A stretch of DNA of 64,000 nt. Source: Flavobacteriales bacterium UBA4466. Its GTDB lineage: Bacteria > Bacteroidota > Bacteroidia > Flavobacteriales_D > Crocinitomicaceae. Of this stretch, positions 19,680 to 28,193 are shown piece by piece; the stretch's first letter is position 1; each line of letters starts with the position of its first letter. The stretch lies in assembly GCA_905182335.1 (NCBI GenBank), contig CAJJBE010000001.1, forward strand, positions 124,001-188,000, written 5' to 3'. The notes under the pieces are model-generated. The model worked only from the letters and a program-made list of their open reading frames with translations. It was not told where the DNA came from and made no database searches. The translations under genes and the position numbers were made by a program.

Positions 19680-20240
19680 ATGGCATTATGGGTAATATTA
19701 GGAATCGCAGCGTTAGTTGTTATTGGGTACATTTCGGCAAACAACAAATTAGTTGCTTTAAAAAACAATCGTGAAAATGCATTTGCAGACATTGACGTTC
19801 AATTAAAACAACGTCATGATTTGATTCCACAATTAATTGGAGCTGTAAAAGGTTATATGGATCATGAAAGTGGTGTGTTAACAAGAATCACCGAAGCACG
19901 TTCAAATGCTATGAGTGCAAAAACAATTAATGAGAAGGTGTCTACAGAAAATGAATTGGGAGCTGCAATGGGAGCATTTAATATCCAGGTAGAAGCCTAT
20001 CCTGATTTAAAAGCAAGTACCAATTTCTTACAATTACAAGAGGAAATCTCAGATGTTGAGAATAAACTTGCGGCAGTACGTCGTTTCTTCAATTCATCAA
20101 CAAAAGAGCTTAACACAGCAATTGAATCAATTCCAATAAACATAGTCGCAAGTATAAAAAAGATGATATCTCAACCAATGTTTGAACTAGATAGATCACA
20201 GCGCGATTCGATGGAAAAAGCGCCTGAAATTAAATTCTAA
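19680..20240 (+). CDS. LemA family protein
   Basis: A 186-residue protein with one N-terminal membrane helix (residues 2-20) followed by a long antiparallel helical bundle. The segment VALKNNRENAFADIDVQLKQRHDLIPQLI is diagnostic for LemA. The C-terminal bundle contains VENKLAAVRRFFN, also typical. Function is unclear in general; the family is often linked to membrane proteases or stress. The M48 protease begins 9 bp downstream, an arrangement seen widely (lemA-htpX-like), so the two are probably one operon. Confidence 0.9.
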   Translation: MALWVILGIAALVVIGYISANNKLVALKNNRENAFADIDVQLKQRHDLIPQLIGAVKGYMDHESGVLTRITEARSNAMSAKTINEKVSTENELGAAMGAFNIQVEAYPDLKASTNFLQLQEEISDVENKLAAVRRFFNSSTKELNTAIESIPINIVASIKKMISQPMFELDRSQRDSMEKAPEIKF

Positions 20241-20249
20241 GCGATTCCG

Positions 20250-21182
20250 ATGAAATACATAGGTCTTCAAAAACAGATCACAAGAAATAATAAGCGTTCA
20301 ACACTTTTATTGATTGCCTTTCCAACAGTTATCTTGATGGGTGTGTACGCATTCTTTTTCTTCGTTATAGATGATGCCCTAGAAGTTATAAACACAACAT
20401 TTCTATATACACTTCCTTTTGTTTTAGCAATTGTGGGAGTGTGGTTTTTAATAGCCTTCGCATCACACTCAGCAATGATTAAAATGGCTACAAGGTCATC
20501 AACACTTGAACGAAAAAAAAACACGCGTGTTTACAACTTAGTGGAAAACCTTTGCATGAGTGTAGGAATGAAAATGCCCAAGCTTCATGTTATAGAATCA
20601 GATGTTTTGAATGCATTTGCATCTGGAATTAGCGAAAAATCATATACCGTCACTTTAACTACTGGTATAATTGAAAAGTTAAATGACAAAGAATTAGAAG
20701 GAGTGATTGCTCATGAGTTGACGCACATACGAAATAGAGATGTTCGCTTGCTTATTATCTCAATAATCTTTGTTGGAATTCTTGGATTTGTTGTTCAGAT
20801 AATATTTAGATCATTGATATATGGATCTGGAAGACGTAGGAATAGTAAGAATAACAAAATGGATGGCCGTGTAGTATTAATAGCGTTAGTTATAGCAGCT
20901 GTTGTTTATATTTTATCTATCCTATTCAAATTTGCTCTTTCTAGAAAGAGAGAATACATGGCTGATGCAGGTGCAGTTGGCATGACAAAAGATCCGATAG
21001 CGATGGCGTCGGCATTACGTAAAATATCTGGGAATCATGCATTAGATTTGAAAAGTGAAGACATGAAACAAGCCTATATTGAGAATGGTCCAGCTAAGAA
21101 AAGTGCTTTTTCTTCTATTACTGGTTTATTTGCAACACATCCCCCTATAGCGAAGCGTATTGAATTCTTAGAGCAAATGTAG
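20250..21182 (+). CDS. M48-family (HtpX-like) membrane zinc metalloprotease
   Basis: A 310-residue integral membrane protease. Two N-terminal helices (about 15-37 and 45-70) precede the zinc motif HELTH at residues 155-159, and a further membrane pair (about 168-190 and 207-228) follows before the third ligand E235 in KREYMADAGA. The layout is that of HtpX, which degrades misfolded membrane proteins at the cytoplasmic membrane. The late segment FATHPPIAKRIEFLEQM is also typical. It is cotranscribed with lemA (9-bp gap). Confidence 0.92.
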   Translation: MKYIGLQKQITRNNKRSTLLLIAFPTVILMGVYAFFFFVIDDALEVINTTFLYTLPFVLAIVGVWFLIAFASHSAMIKMATRSSTLERKKNTRVYNLVENLCMSVGMKMPKLHVIESDVLNAFASGISEKSYTVTLTTGIIEKLNDKELEGVIAHELTHIRNRDVRLLIISIIFVGILGFVVQIIFRSLIYGSGRRRNSKNNKMDGRVVLIALVIAAVVYILSILFKFALSRKREYMADAGAVGMTKDPIAMASALRKISGNHALDLKSEDMKQAYIENGPAKKSAFSSITGLFATHPPIAKRIEFLEQM

Positions 21183-21218
21183 CCTCTAACTTCAATTATC
21201 ACGCTCCTTAAAAAGATT

Positions 21219-22415
21219 TTACTTCCCCCTAATTGCTTTGATCCCCGGAAGCACCTTCCCCTCTAAATACTCTAACATTGCTCCGCCTCCGGTAGAAACA
21301 TAACTCACCTTATCCGCTAAATTAAACTTATTAATCGCTGCAACAGAGTCGCCCCCTCCGATTAAAGAGAAAGCACCTTTCCCTGTAGCGTCAACAATTG
21401 CATTTGCAACTGCAGCGGTCCCTGCCTGAAAGTTTTCCATTTCAAAAACACCCATAGGTCCATTCCATAAAATTAGGCGAGAATTAGAAATGATATTAGC
21501 GCATTCCACAGCAGTTTTAGGGCCAACATCTAGCCCCATCCAACCATCAGGGATTTCAGTGATGTCGACTTCTTCTATATTTGCATCATTGCTAAACGTG
21601 TCGGCAATAAAAGTATCAACGGGAATATATAGATTCACCCCTTTCGTTTTGGCATCTACTATAATTCGTTTCGCCATGTCTAAATAGTCATCTTCTACTA
21701 AAGAGTTTCCTACTTTACCCCCGCCTGCTTTAACAAAAGTATAAGCCATTCCTCCCCCTACAATAAGATTATCAACTGTGTCTAAAAGACGTTCGATAAT
21801 TGTGATTTTAGAAGACACCTTTGCACCGCCAACAATCGCTGTTAATGGTTTCTCCGTGCTATTCAATACTTTATCAACGCTTTTGATTTCACCTTCAATC
21901 AAGAAACCAAACATTTTATCATTAGGGAAAAACTTTGCAACTACGGTTGTGCTTGCGTGTGCACGGTGCGCGGTTCCAAAAGCATCATTTACATAGGCAT
22001 CCCCATGTTTAGCTAAAAGCTCTGCAAAGCTCTCTTTTCCAGTTGTTTCTTGCTTGTAATAACGGACATTTTCAAGCATCATTACCTCGCCTGGATTCAA
22101 TTCGGTGCTCATTTTAAGTGCATCTGCTCCGATGCAATCACCTGCAAACTTTATGTTTACCCCTAATATCTTTGAAGTATGTTCTAAAATATTTTTTAAT
22201 GAATACTTTACTTCTGATGCATCTTTCGGTCGGCCCAAATGCGACATAATCACAACGCTTCCTCCATTATCCAAAACATGTTTAATAGTAGGAGCTGCGG
22301 CCCTAATTCTAGTGTTATCAGTAACCTCTAATGTTTCTTTATCCATCGGGACGTTAAAATCAACTCTAATTAAAGCTCTTTTTCCTTTAAAGTCGTACGA
22401 GTGTATATGTTGCAT
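21219..22415 (-). CDS. pgk: Phosphoglycerate kinase
   Basis: A 398-residue monomeric glycolytic enzyme that transfers phosphate between 1,3-bisphosphoglycerate and ADP in the cytoplasm. The N-lobe shows [15 protein letters not shown] and LENVRYY; the AHAS segment and [11 protein letters not shown] follow; the C-lobe nucleotide site shows NGPMGVFE and [10 protein letters not shown]. Length and motifs are complete. It is divergent from xseA with an 79-bp intergenic region holding a palindrome that overlaps a TAACTTTG box. Confidence 0.97.
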   Translation of the reverse strand: MQHIHSYDFKGKRALIRVDFNVPMDKETLEVTDNTRIRAAAPTIKHVLDNGGSVVIMSHLGRPKDASEVKYSLKNILEHTSKILGVNIKFAGDCIGADALKMSTELNPGEVMMLENVRYYKQETTGKESFAELLAKHGDAYVNDAFGTAHRAHASTTVVAKFFPNDKMFGFLIEGEIKSVDKVLNSTEKPLTAIVGGAKVSSKITIIERLLDTVDNLIVGGGMAYTFVKAGGGKVGNSLVEDDYLDMAKRIIVDAKTKGVNLYIPVDTFIADTFSNDANIEEVDITEIPDGWMGLDVGPKTAVECANIISNSRLILWNGPMGVFEMENFQAGTAAVANAIVDATGKGAFSLIGGGDSVAAINKFNLADKVSYVSTGGGAMLEYLEGKVLPGIKAIRGK

Positions 22416-22433
22416 ATAATGAAGTTTAAGGGT

Positions 22434-22452
22434 ACAAAGTTAGCAACTTTGT
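22434..22452. promoter_or_regulatory. Inverted repeat overlapping the pgk -7 box
   Basis: ACAAAGTT-AGC-AACTTTGT, an 8-bp perfect inverted repeat with a 3-bp spacer, in the divergent pgk/xseA intergenic region. The minus-strand TAACTTTG (22442-22435), a candidate pgk -7 element 20 bp from the ATG, lies inside it. It could be an operator or a chance by-product of two back-to-back -7 boxes. Confidence 0.35.
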
Positions 22453-22494
22453 AAAAATCATTTCATCTCTTTCGAATTCCATTAACTTTATACC

Positions 22495-23877
22495 GTGTCT
22501 GACAATCAAAAAATATTCACCCTTAAACAGGTTGTGTCATCAATTCGTAAAACGATTGAAGAACGCTACCACCAACTTTATTGGGTTAAGGTGGAGATGC
22601 ATAAATTGAATCGGTTTGCTAGCGGTCATTGTTTTCCTGAACTTCTGCAAAAAGAAAATGGCCGTATTGTTGCTCAAATAAGTGGAACCATTTGGAGTCA
22701 CAACTATGAACGAATCAACAAACGATTTATAGTAGTTGTTAAGGAGCCTTTGAAGGAAGACACGACATTACTCATGCAGGTTAAAGTAAGCTTTCATGAG
22801 ACCTATGGAATGAGCTTGCAGATTATGGATATCGATCCTAATTATGCCCTTGGGGAACTTCAACGAGAGCGTCAAGAAACACTTAAAAAATTACAAAAAG
22901 AAGGGCTAATAAATGCCAATCAGAATATTGATATTCCTCTTCTTCCTAAGCGTGTCGCTGTCATTTCAGGAGATTCGAGCAAAGGATTATCTGATTTTAT
23001 GAATGTGATAGAATCAAATCCATGGGGCTATCAATTTTTCACAATGCTTTTCCCTGCCTACCTCCAAGGAGATAACGCATCGAGCTCCATTATTAAACAA
23101 CTAAACGCTATAAAACGTGTTCAATCACATTTTGATATCGTGGTAATTGTTCGTGGCGGCGGGGGTGAAGTTGGGCTATCCTGTTATAATGAATATAACC
23201 TTTGTAAGGCAATAGCATCCTTCCCTTTACCGATATTAACTGGAATTGGACACTCAACAAACTTAACCGTTGCAGAAATGATTTCATTCCGAAATGCAAT
23301 TACACCAACCGAATTGGGCGACTTCTTAATTCAAGCATTTCACAATTTTTCAACACCCGTAACTAATGCAATTAAAAGTATCAAGCTGCATTCAAAAAAT
23401 AGACTCTCAGAAGCGCGTGCATTATTTGGGACAAGCTCACAGTCTTTTAAACATTTGACAAAACAATACCTGACAAACACCAATCATATTCTACTAAAAC
23501 AAGGAAGGAGGCTGAAAGCGGAGGTTCGTGAAAACTTATATTACAATCGAAACAAAATTATTCGACTGCAGCAAGAGTCCATGAGCTCAGCTAAATACGA
23601 GCTTAAACAGGAGCAAGAATCCATAGAGCGAATTCGAAAAAATATCCCTACCCTTTTTAAACAAACAATTAGTAAGAACTCGATTGAACTAGGTCAAATG
23701 ATGCATTCAATAAAATTGATGGATCCCTTAAACGTACTTAAACGCGGTTATTCAATAACCACAATAAACAGTAAAACTATTAGTGAAAGTAATTCGGTAA
23801 AGGTTGGAGATGAAATAATAACAAAAACGAGTACCTTTAGATTGATATCAACAATAAAGAAAAAAGAGAATGACTAA
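22495..23877 (+). CDS. xseA: Exodeoxyribonuclease VII large subunit
   Basis: A 460-residue protein with a GTG start (GTGTCTGAC). An N-terminal OB-fold (about 1-105) is followed by the catalytic domain with VAVISGDSSKGLSDF, IVVIVRGGGGEVGL and TGIGHSTNLT, and a long coiled-coil (about 300-400). The C-terminal VLKRGYSITT segment is conserved. With XseB it degrades single-stranded DNA from both ends into oligonucleotides. HST replaces the more common HET in the GIGH motif, which is frequent in Bacteroidota. It overlaps xseB by 8 bp, indicating coupled translation. Confidence 0.95.
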   Translation: MSDNQKIFTLKQVVSSIRKTIEERYHQLYWVKVEMHKLNRFASGHCFPELLQKENGRIVAQISGTIWSHNYERINKRFIVVVKEPLKEDTTLLMQVKVSFHETYGMSLQIMDIDPNYALGELQRERQETLKKLQKEGLINANQNIDIPLLPKRVAVISGDSSKGLSDFMNVIESNPWGYQFFTMLFPAYLQGDNASSSIIKQLNAIKRVQSHFDIVVIVRGGGGEVGLSCYNEYNLCKAIASFPLPILTGIGHSTNLTVAEMISFRNAITPTELGDFLIQAFHNFSTPVTNAIKSIKLHSKNRLSEARALFGTSSQSFKHLTKQYLTNTNHILLKQGRRLKAEVRENLYYNRNKIIRLQQESMSSAKYELKQEQESIERIRKNIPTLFKQTISKNSIELGQMMHSIKLMDPLNVLKRGYSITTINSKTISESNSVKVGDEIITKTSTFRLISTIKKKEND

Positions 23878-24073
23878 GGAAATAAAATATGCCGCAGCTT
23901 TCGAAGAGTTACAACAAATTGTAGCAGACATAGAAGATGGCGAAATTACAGTAGACGAGTTAAGCATTAAGGTAAAACGGGCATCTGGACTTATTAAAGT
24001 CTGTAAATCAAAGTTGACATCAACAGAAGAAGATATAAACGAAATTCTTAAAGAATTAGAATCTGAAGGCTAA
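23870..24073 (+). CDS. xseB: Exodeoxyribonuclease VII small subunit
   Basis: A 67-residue helical protein with the family pattern AAFEELQQIVADIEDGEITVDEL. It binds the XseA coiled-coil and is required for exonuclease VII activity. The ATG lies inside the end of xseA (8-bp overlap), so the two are translated together. The stop is 7 bp from the convergent SCO gene. Confidence 0.93.
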   Translation: MTKEIKYAAAFEELQQIVADIEDGEITVDELSIKVKRASGLIKVCKSKLTSTEEDINEILKELESEG

Positions 24074-24080
24074 TAAAGGT

Positions 24081-24743
24081 CTATTCTTTGAGTAACCGGC
24101 CAATATCATAGATGAGTGAGTCCACGCCGGCTGTAGATGTCCCATCGTAATACCCTCTAATTCTGCGCTCTCTATCAACTAACACAAAGTTATTGGTGTG
24201 AATAAAATCACCCCCTGCATCCCCTAAGTTTTCTGCTTCGGCAGGTTTTAAAACGAAATATGATTTACGAGCTAAGCCGTATAAATCTTCTTTTTTTCCC
24301 GTTAAAAAATACCATTGATCATCATTTGCCTGATGCTGTAATGCGTATCGCTTCATTTGTTCAACGGTATCTATTGCAGGGTTTACCGTGAAGCTTAGTA
24401 TCTTTAAGTCCGGCTCTCTAAGATAGACTTTCTGAATCCGCTGCATTTGTTGATTCATTATTGGACAAATAGACCCGCATGTAGTAAAAAAATACTCTGC
24501 GACATAGACCTTACCATCAACATCTGACTGAGTAATAATTTCTCCATTTTGGTTTTTAAAAGAAAATGCCCCTATCTTATGCCCATAGCCTTTACGTTCG
24601 AGTATAACAGATTCATCGACCATTTCCGGTTGTAGATCCACAGGGTTAATAACCTCTAAGTCTTTTTCCTTTGGTTGAACATAATAGTAGGTAATTGAAA
24701 CTCCGACGACAATAAAAATCACTAAAAACACAACTCTACTCAT
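24081..24743 (-). CDS. SCO1/SenC/PrrC-family copper chaperone or thiol-disulfide protein
   Basis: A 220-residue protein with one N-terminal membrane helix (about 3-21) and a periplasmic thioredoxin-fold domain. The metal site is complete: C89 and C93 in TTCGSICP, and H182 in FIHTNNF. SCO proteins deliver copper to the CuA site of cytochrome c oxidase or reduce its cysteines. No oxidase gene is adjacent. A TAACTTTG box ends only 5 bp before the ATG, so a transcript from it would be almost leaderless. Confidence 0.92.
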   Translation of the reverse strand: MSRVVFLVIFIVVGVSITYYYVQPKEKDLEVINPVDLQPEMVDESVILERKGYGHKIGAFSFKNQNGEIITQSDVDGKVYVAEYFFTTCGSICPIMNQQMQRIQKVYLREPDLKILSFTVNPAIDTVEQMKRYALQHQANDDQWYFLTGKKEDLYGLARKSYFVLKPAEAENLGDAGGDFIHTNNFVLVDRERRIRGYYDGTSTAGVDSLIYDIGRLLKE

Positions 24744-24801
24744 GGTACAAAGTTAATCATCATAAAAGGATTATTAACTTTAGTCACCAAAGAAAAACAA
24801 C

Positions 24802-25851
24802 ATGGCAATTAATACAGAATTATTAAATAAAATATGCACTACTCCAGGCGCACCAGGGTTTGAACAAAAAGTTCGTGAACTTGTTATTAATGAGGTGAAA
24901 GACTTGGTTGATGAAGTTGAAGTAGACAACATGGGGAATGTTTATGCAATTAAAAGAGGAACGGGTGATAAACGCGTGATGATTGGTGCTCATATGGATG
25001 AGATTGGATTTATCGTAACTCACGTTGATGATAGTGGGTTTATTCGTTTTCATACGCTTGGTGGATTCGATCCAAAAACACTAACCGCTCAACGTGTCAT
25101 TATCCATGGAAAAAAGGATTTAATTGGTGTTATGTCATCAAAACCTATTCATGTTATGTCTCCTGAAGAACGTAATAAAGTGGCTAAAATCAAAGACTAT
25201 TTTATTGACACTGGCCTCTCCGCAGAAGAAGTGAAAAATAGTATTACCATAGGTGACTCAATTACTAGAGAACGGGAGTTCATAGAAATGGGGAATTGTG
25301 TAAATGGAAAATCATTAGATAATCGTTTGGCTGTTTTCATCTTAATAGAAACACTTAAAGGACTCAAAGGTAAGCAGGTACCTTATGACGTTTACGGTGT
25401 GTTTACTGTACAAGAAGAAGTTGGAATCCGCGGGGCAAATGTGTCGGCAATGCGTGTTAATCCTGATTTTGGCTTTGGCCTAGATACAACCATTGCTTTT
25501 GATTTGCCAGGTGCAGCGAAACACGAAATGATCACTGAATTAGGTGCTGGTACGGCGATTAAAATTATGGATGCTTCAACTATTTGTGATTACAGAATGG
25601 TTAGGTTCATGAAGCAGACTGCAGATAAGCACAAAATCAAATGGCAACCTGAAATTTTAACTGCCGGTGGAACTGACACTGCGGGGATTCAACGAATGAC
25701 AGAAGGAGGTTCAATTGCGGGCGCAGTTTCCATACCTACACGTCATTTGCATCAGGTAATTGAAATGGCTCACAAAGAAGATATCCAAGGAAGTATAGAC
25801 TTGCTAAGCGCTTGCCTAATAGATATTGCAGATTATGATTGGGCGTTTTAG
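24802..25851 (+). CDS. M42-family glutamyl/deblocking aminopeptidase
   Basis: A 349-residue cytoplasmic binuclear metallopeptidase. H64 and D66 in GAHMDEIGF bind the first metal; the bridging aspartate is in KSLDNRLAV; the catalytic/ligand glutamates are in VQEEVGIRGA; GLDTTIAFD and the late THRL-type PTRHLHQ segment give the remaining ligands. Enzymes of this family form tetrahedral dodecamers and release N-terminal residues from peptides. It is a single-gene unit. Confidence 0.93.
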   Translation: MAINTELLNKICTTPGAPGFEQKVRELVINEVKDLVDEVEVDNMGNVYAIKRGTGDKRVMIGAHMDEIGFIVTHVDDSGFIRFHTLGGFDPKTLTAQRVIIHGKKDLIGVMSSKPIHVMSPEERNKVAKIKDYFIDTGLSAEEVKNSITIGDSITREREFIEMGNCVNGKSLDNRLAVFILIETLKGLKGKQVPYDVYGVFTVQEEVGIRGANVSAMRVNPDFGFGLDTTIAFDLPGAAKHEMITELGAGTAIKIMDASTICDYRMVRFMKQTADKHKIKWQPEILTAGGTDTAGIQRMTEGGSIAGAVSIPTRHLHQVIEMAHKEDIQGSIDLLSACLIDIADYDWAF

Positions 25852-26002
25852 AATTCTTTAAATGCCTCGGATAAGCTAGCGTGTATGCTTTAACTGTAAG
25901 CTAATCCCTGCTCTTTATCCGATATTAACAACAGCTATTATGATTAATATAATTGTAAATAAAACATTAAGCCTTAGTAGTATTATTTTTGCACTGCTTT
26001 AT

Positions 26003-26293
26003 CTATTTCTCTAGTACTTTAGGGATTCTGAAATAGTCAGAATCTTTTTTAGGTGCATTCTTAAGTACTTCTTCTTGACTAAGCGTTACTTTAGATTCGT
26101 CTTCCCGCAAACGATTCACTTCATTTGTCATGTAAATCAATGGTTCTACATTCTCAGTTTCCACCTGCTTAAGCTTGTCTATAAATTCAAGGATGCGCTC
26201 CAAGTCTTCTTTAATCGTCTCCTTCTTCTCTCCTTCAAACTCCAATCTAGCTAAGTGCGCGATATGGTCTACTGTTTCTTCTGATATTTTCAT
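26003..26293 (-). CDS. gatC: Asp-tRNA(Asn)/Glu-tRNA(Gln) amidotransferase subunit C
   Basis: A 96-residue protein with the family pattern VDHIAHLARLEF near the N-terminus, LERILEFIDKLKQVETENVEPL in the middle, and LREDE followed by the DSDYFRIPKVLEK tail. GatC stabilises the GatA-GatB complex that converts misacylated Glu-tRNA(Gln) or Asp-tRNA(Asn). gatA and gatB are not in the window, which is common in this phylum. A TATCTTTG box lies 8 bp upstream of the ATG. Confidence 0.95.
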   Translation of the reverse strand: MKISEETVDHIAHLARLEFEGEKKETIKEDLERILEFIDKLKQVETENVEPLIYMTNEVNRLREDESKVTLSQEEVLKNAPKKDSDYFRIPKVLEK

Positions 26294-26300
26294 GATAATA

Positions 26301-26308
26301 CAAAGATA
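26301..26308 (-). promoter_or_regulatory. -7 box (TATCTTTG) of gatC
   Basis: Minus-strand TATCTTTG directly upstream of the gatC ATG (7-bp gap), matching TAnnTTTG. No good -33 at 18-20 bp; the nearest TTTG is 12 bp upstream. Confidence 0.4.
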
Positions 26309-26332
26309 ATACTAATCCTTCAAATTTGGATA

Positions 26333-27073
26333 TTATGCTTTTATTGGTGCTTTTATAATTTCAAAACACTTGGTCGTCAATTCTAATTGAGTAAGTGATT
26401 TAACCTCATCTGTAGAAATAAACGGGTGAATATAAACATGGCTAACTCCAGGTCTTGCTGGACCGAACGTATTAGATGGATCACTAAACAACTTATGGTT
26501 GTTTGTAAACGTTAGAGGCACAATAGGGACCTGACAACTCCTTGCCAATTTAAAAGCCCCGCCTTTAAATTCTAACATATTAGGAACGTCAAAATCTGGA
26601 ATTCCACCCTCTGGAAAAATAACCAACGACCATCCTTTTTTAACTTCTTTTTTTGCAAGAATCAATGATTTCGCCGCCTTGATAGGGTTTCTACGGAAAA
26701 CAGGGATGTTTAGTCGCTTAAAATACGTTTTGATTAGCGGATACTTTAAAATATCACTCTTTCCTAAAAATAAGAACCGTTCGTTAGGTAAAATAGATGG
26801 CATCAAAAAAATATCTAAGTATGAGATATGGTTGGAAACTATAATATATGGACCTTTCGGAAGTGGACTGTTTAGTTTTTTAATCACGAAATAAAAACAA
26901 AAAACACGAATACACCAACTCCAAGCTATAAAGAATTTGAACGCGTGTTTCTTTGATCTATCTGAAAAAAGGAATGGATAAATGAATGGGTAAAATACAA
27001 TTGCCGTCACAAAAAACACAATTGCAACATACAATTTCCAGAGTAAAGAAAATATAGTTGTGACAATTCTCAT
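26333..27073 (-). CDS. 1-acyl-sn-glycerol-3-phosphate acyltransferase-like (PlsC) protein
   Basis: A 246-residue membrane-associated acyltransferase. A hydrophobic N-terminus (about 8-36) precedes the NHxxxxD motif (N81 H82 to D87 in SNHISYLD). The FPEGGI segment near 155 is the second acceptor-binding motif, and VPIVPLTF follows. Enzymes of this type acylate lysophosphatidic acid or a related lysolipid at the inner membrane. The exact acceptor is not determinable. It lies 39 bp upstream of gatC and may share transcripts with it. Confidence 0.9.
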   Translation of the reverse strand: MRIVTTIFSLLWKLYVAIVFFVTAIVFYPFIYPFLFSDRSKKHAFKFFIAWSWCIRVFCFYFVIKKLNSPLPKGPYIIVSNHISYLDIFLMPSILPNERFLFLGKSDILKYPLIKTYFKRLNIPVFRRNPIKAAKSLILAKKEVKKGWSLVIFPEGGIPDFDVPNMLEFKGGAFKLARSCQVPIVPLTFTNNHKLFSDPSNTFGPARPGVSHVYIHPFISTDEVKSLTQLELTTKCFEIIKAPIKA

Positions 27074-27162
27074 AGGTCAAAAATAAGAAATTCGATCGTT
27101 GGTCGTTACCCTTTATGAATATTCACCTCAAAATGATTAATTTCGTTTGAAATAAAACATTA

Positions 27163-28131
27163 ATGGCACGAATATTAACAGGAATTCAAAGCACAGGAAC
27201 CCCACATCTAGGAAATATTTTAGGCGCAATTGTTCCGGCAATCGAAATGGCCAACAATCCAGGAAATGAATCCTTTCTTTTTATAGCAGATCTTCACTCC
27301 TTAACACAGATTAAGGATGGGGGCTTATTGAGAGCAAATACTCTCTCGACTGCTGCAACGTGGCTTTCCTTTGGGATAAATACTGAAACCACTGTTTTTT
27401 ATAGGCAAAGTGATGTCCCTCAGGTGGCTGAATTATCTTGGTACTTATCTTGTTTTTACCCTTATTCTCGGCTTGGATTAGCTCATAGCTTTAAGGATAA
27501 ATCAGCTCGATTAGAGGATGTAAATGCTGGTCTATTCACTTACCCTATGTTAATGGCCGCTGATATTTTACTTTACGATGCGGAAATCGTTCCTGTCGGT
27601 AAAGATCAACTTCAACATATAGAAATGACTCGTGATGTTGCCGCACGGTTTAATAATAAAATGGGGGGAACATTTGTGATACCAAAAGACAATATTCAAG
27701 AGGAAACAATGTTAATTCCAGGGACAGATGGACACAAGATGAGCAAATCCCGTGAAAACTTCATCAATATTTTTCTTCCAGAAAAGAAGTTGCGTAAACA
27801 AATAATGGGGATTCAAACCGATTCAAAAGAACTGGAGGATTCGAAAGATCCTGACACATGCAACTGCTTTGCGCTGTATCGACTTCTTGCTAACGAAGGG
27901 CAAACTAAAAAAATGCGTGAAAATTATATCAGCGGAGGCTATGGTTATGGCCACGCGAAACAGGCGTTATTTGAATTAATTCTAACTAAATTTCATGATC
28001 AACGTGAAAAGTATATCCACTTAATGGAGCATCCACAAGAAATTGAAGACGCTCTAATGGTTGGCGCTAAAAAAGCAAAAGCAGTTGCAGAAGAAGTGTT
28101 GAAAAGAACTCGTGCTAAGATTGGGTACTAG
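27163..28131 (+). CDS. trpS: Tryptophan--tRNA ligase
   Basis: A 322-residue class I synthetase. The HIGH equivalent is TPHLGN at residues 13-18, KMSKS is at 192-196, and DQLQHIEMTRDVAARFN forms part of the tryptophan site. Length matches the bacterial TrpRS dimer subunit. It charges tRNA-Trp in the cytoplasm. It diverges from the acyltransferase gene across 89 bp. Confidence 0.97.
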   Translation: MARILTGIQSTGTPHLGNILGAIVPAIEMANNPGNESFLFIADLHSLTQIKDGGLLRANTLSTAATWLSFGINTETTVFYRQSDVPQVAELSWYLSCFYPYSRLGLAHSFKDKSARLEDVNAGLFTYPMLMAADILLYDAEIVPVGKDQLQHIEMTRDVAARFNNKMGGTFVIPKDNIQEETMLIPGTDGHKMSKSRENFINIFLPEKKLRKQIMGIQTDSKELEDSKDPDTCNCFALYRLLANEGQTKKMRENYISGGYGYGHAKQALFELILTKFHDQREKYIHLMEHPQEIEDALMVGAKKAKAVAEEVLKRTRAKIGY

Positions 28132-28156
28132 CCAAAACACTATGGTTTGATTTTCT

Positions 28157-28164
28157 TATCTTTG
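28157..28164 (+). promoter_or_regulatory. -7 box (TATCTTTG) upstream of the ABC binding-protein gene
   Basis: TATCTTTG 29 bp before the ATG at 28194. It matches the TAnnTTTG consensus; the -33 region is not well conserved. Confidence 0.4.
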
Positions 28165-28193
28165 TCTGTATTAAAATTAACCCGGATCTAAAT

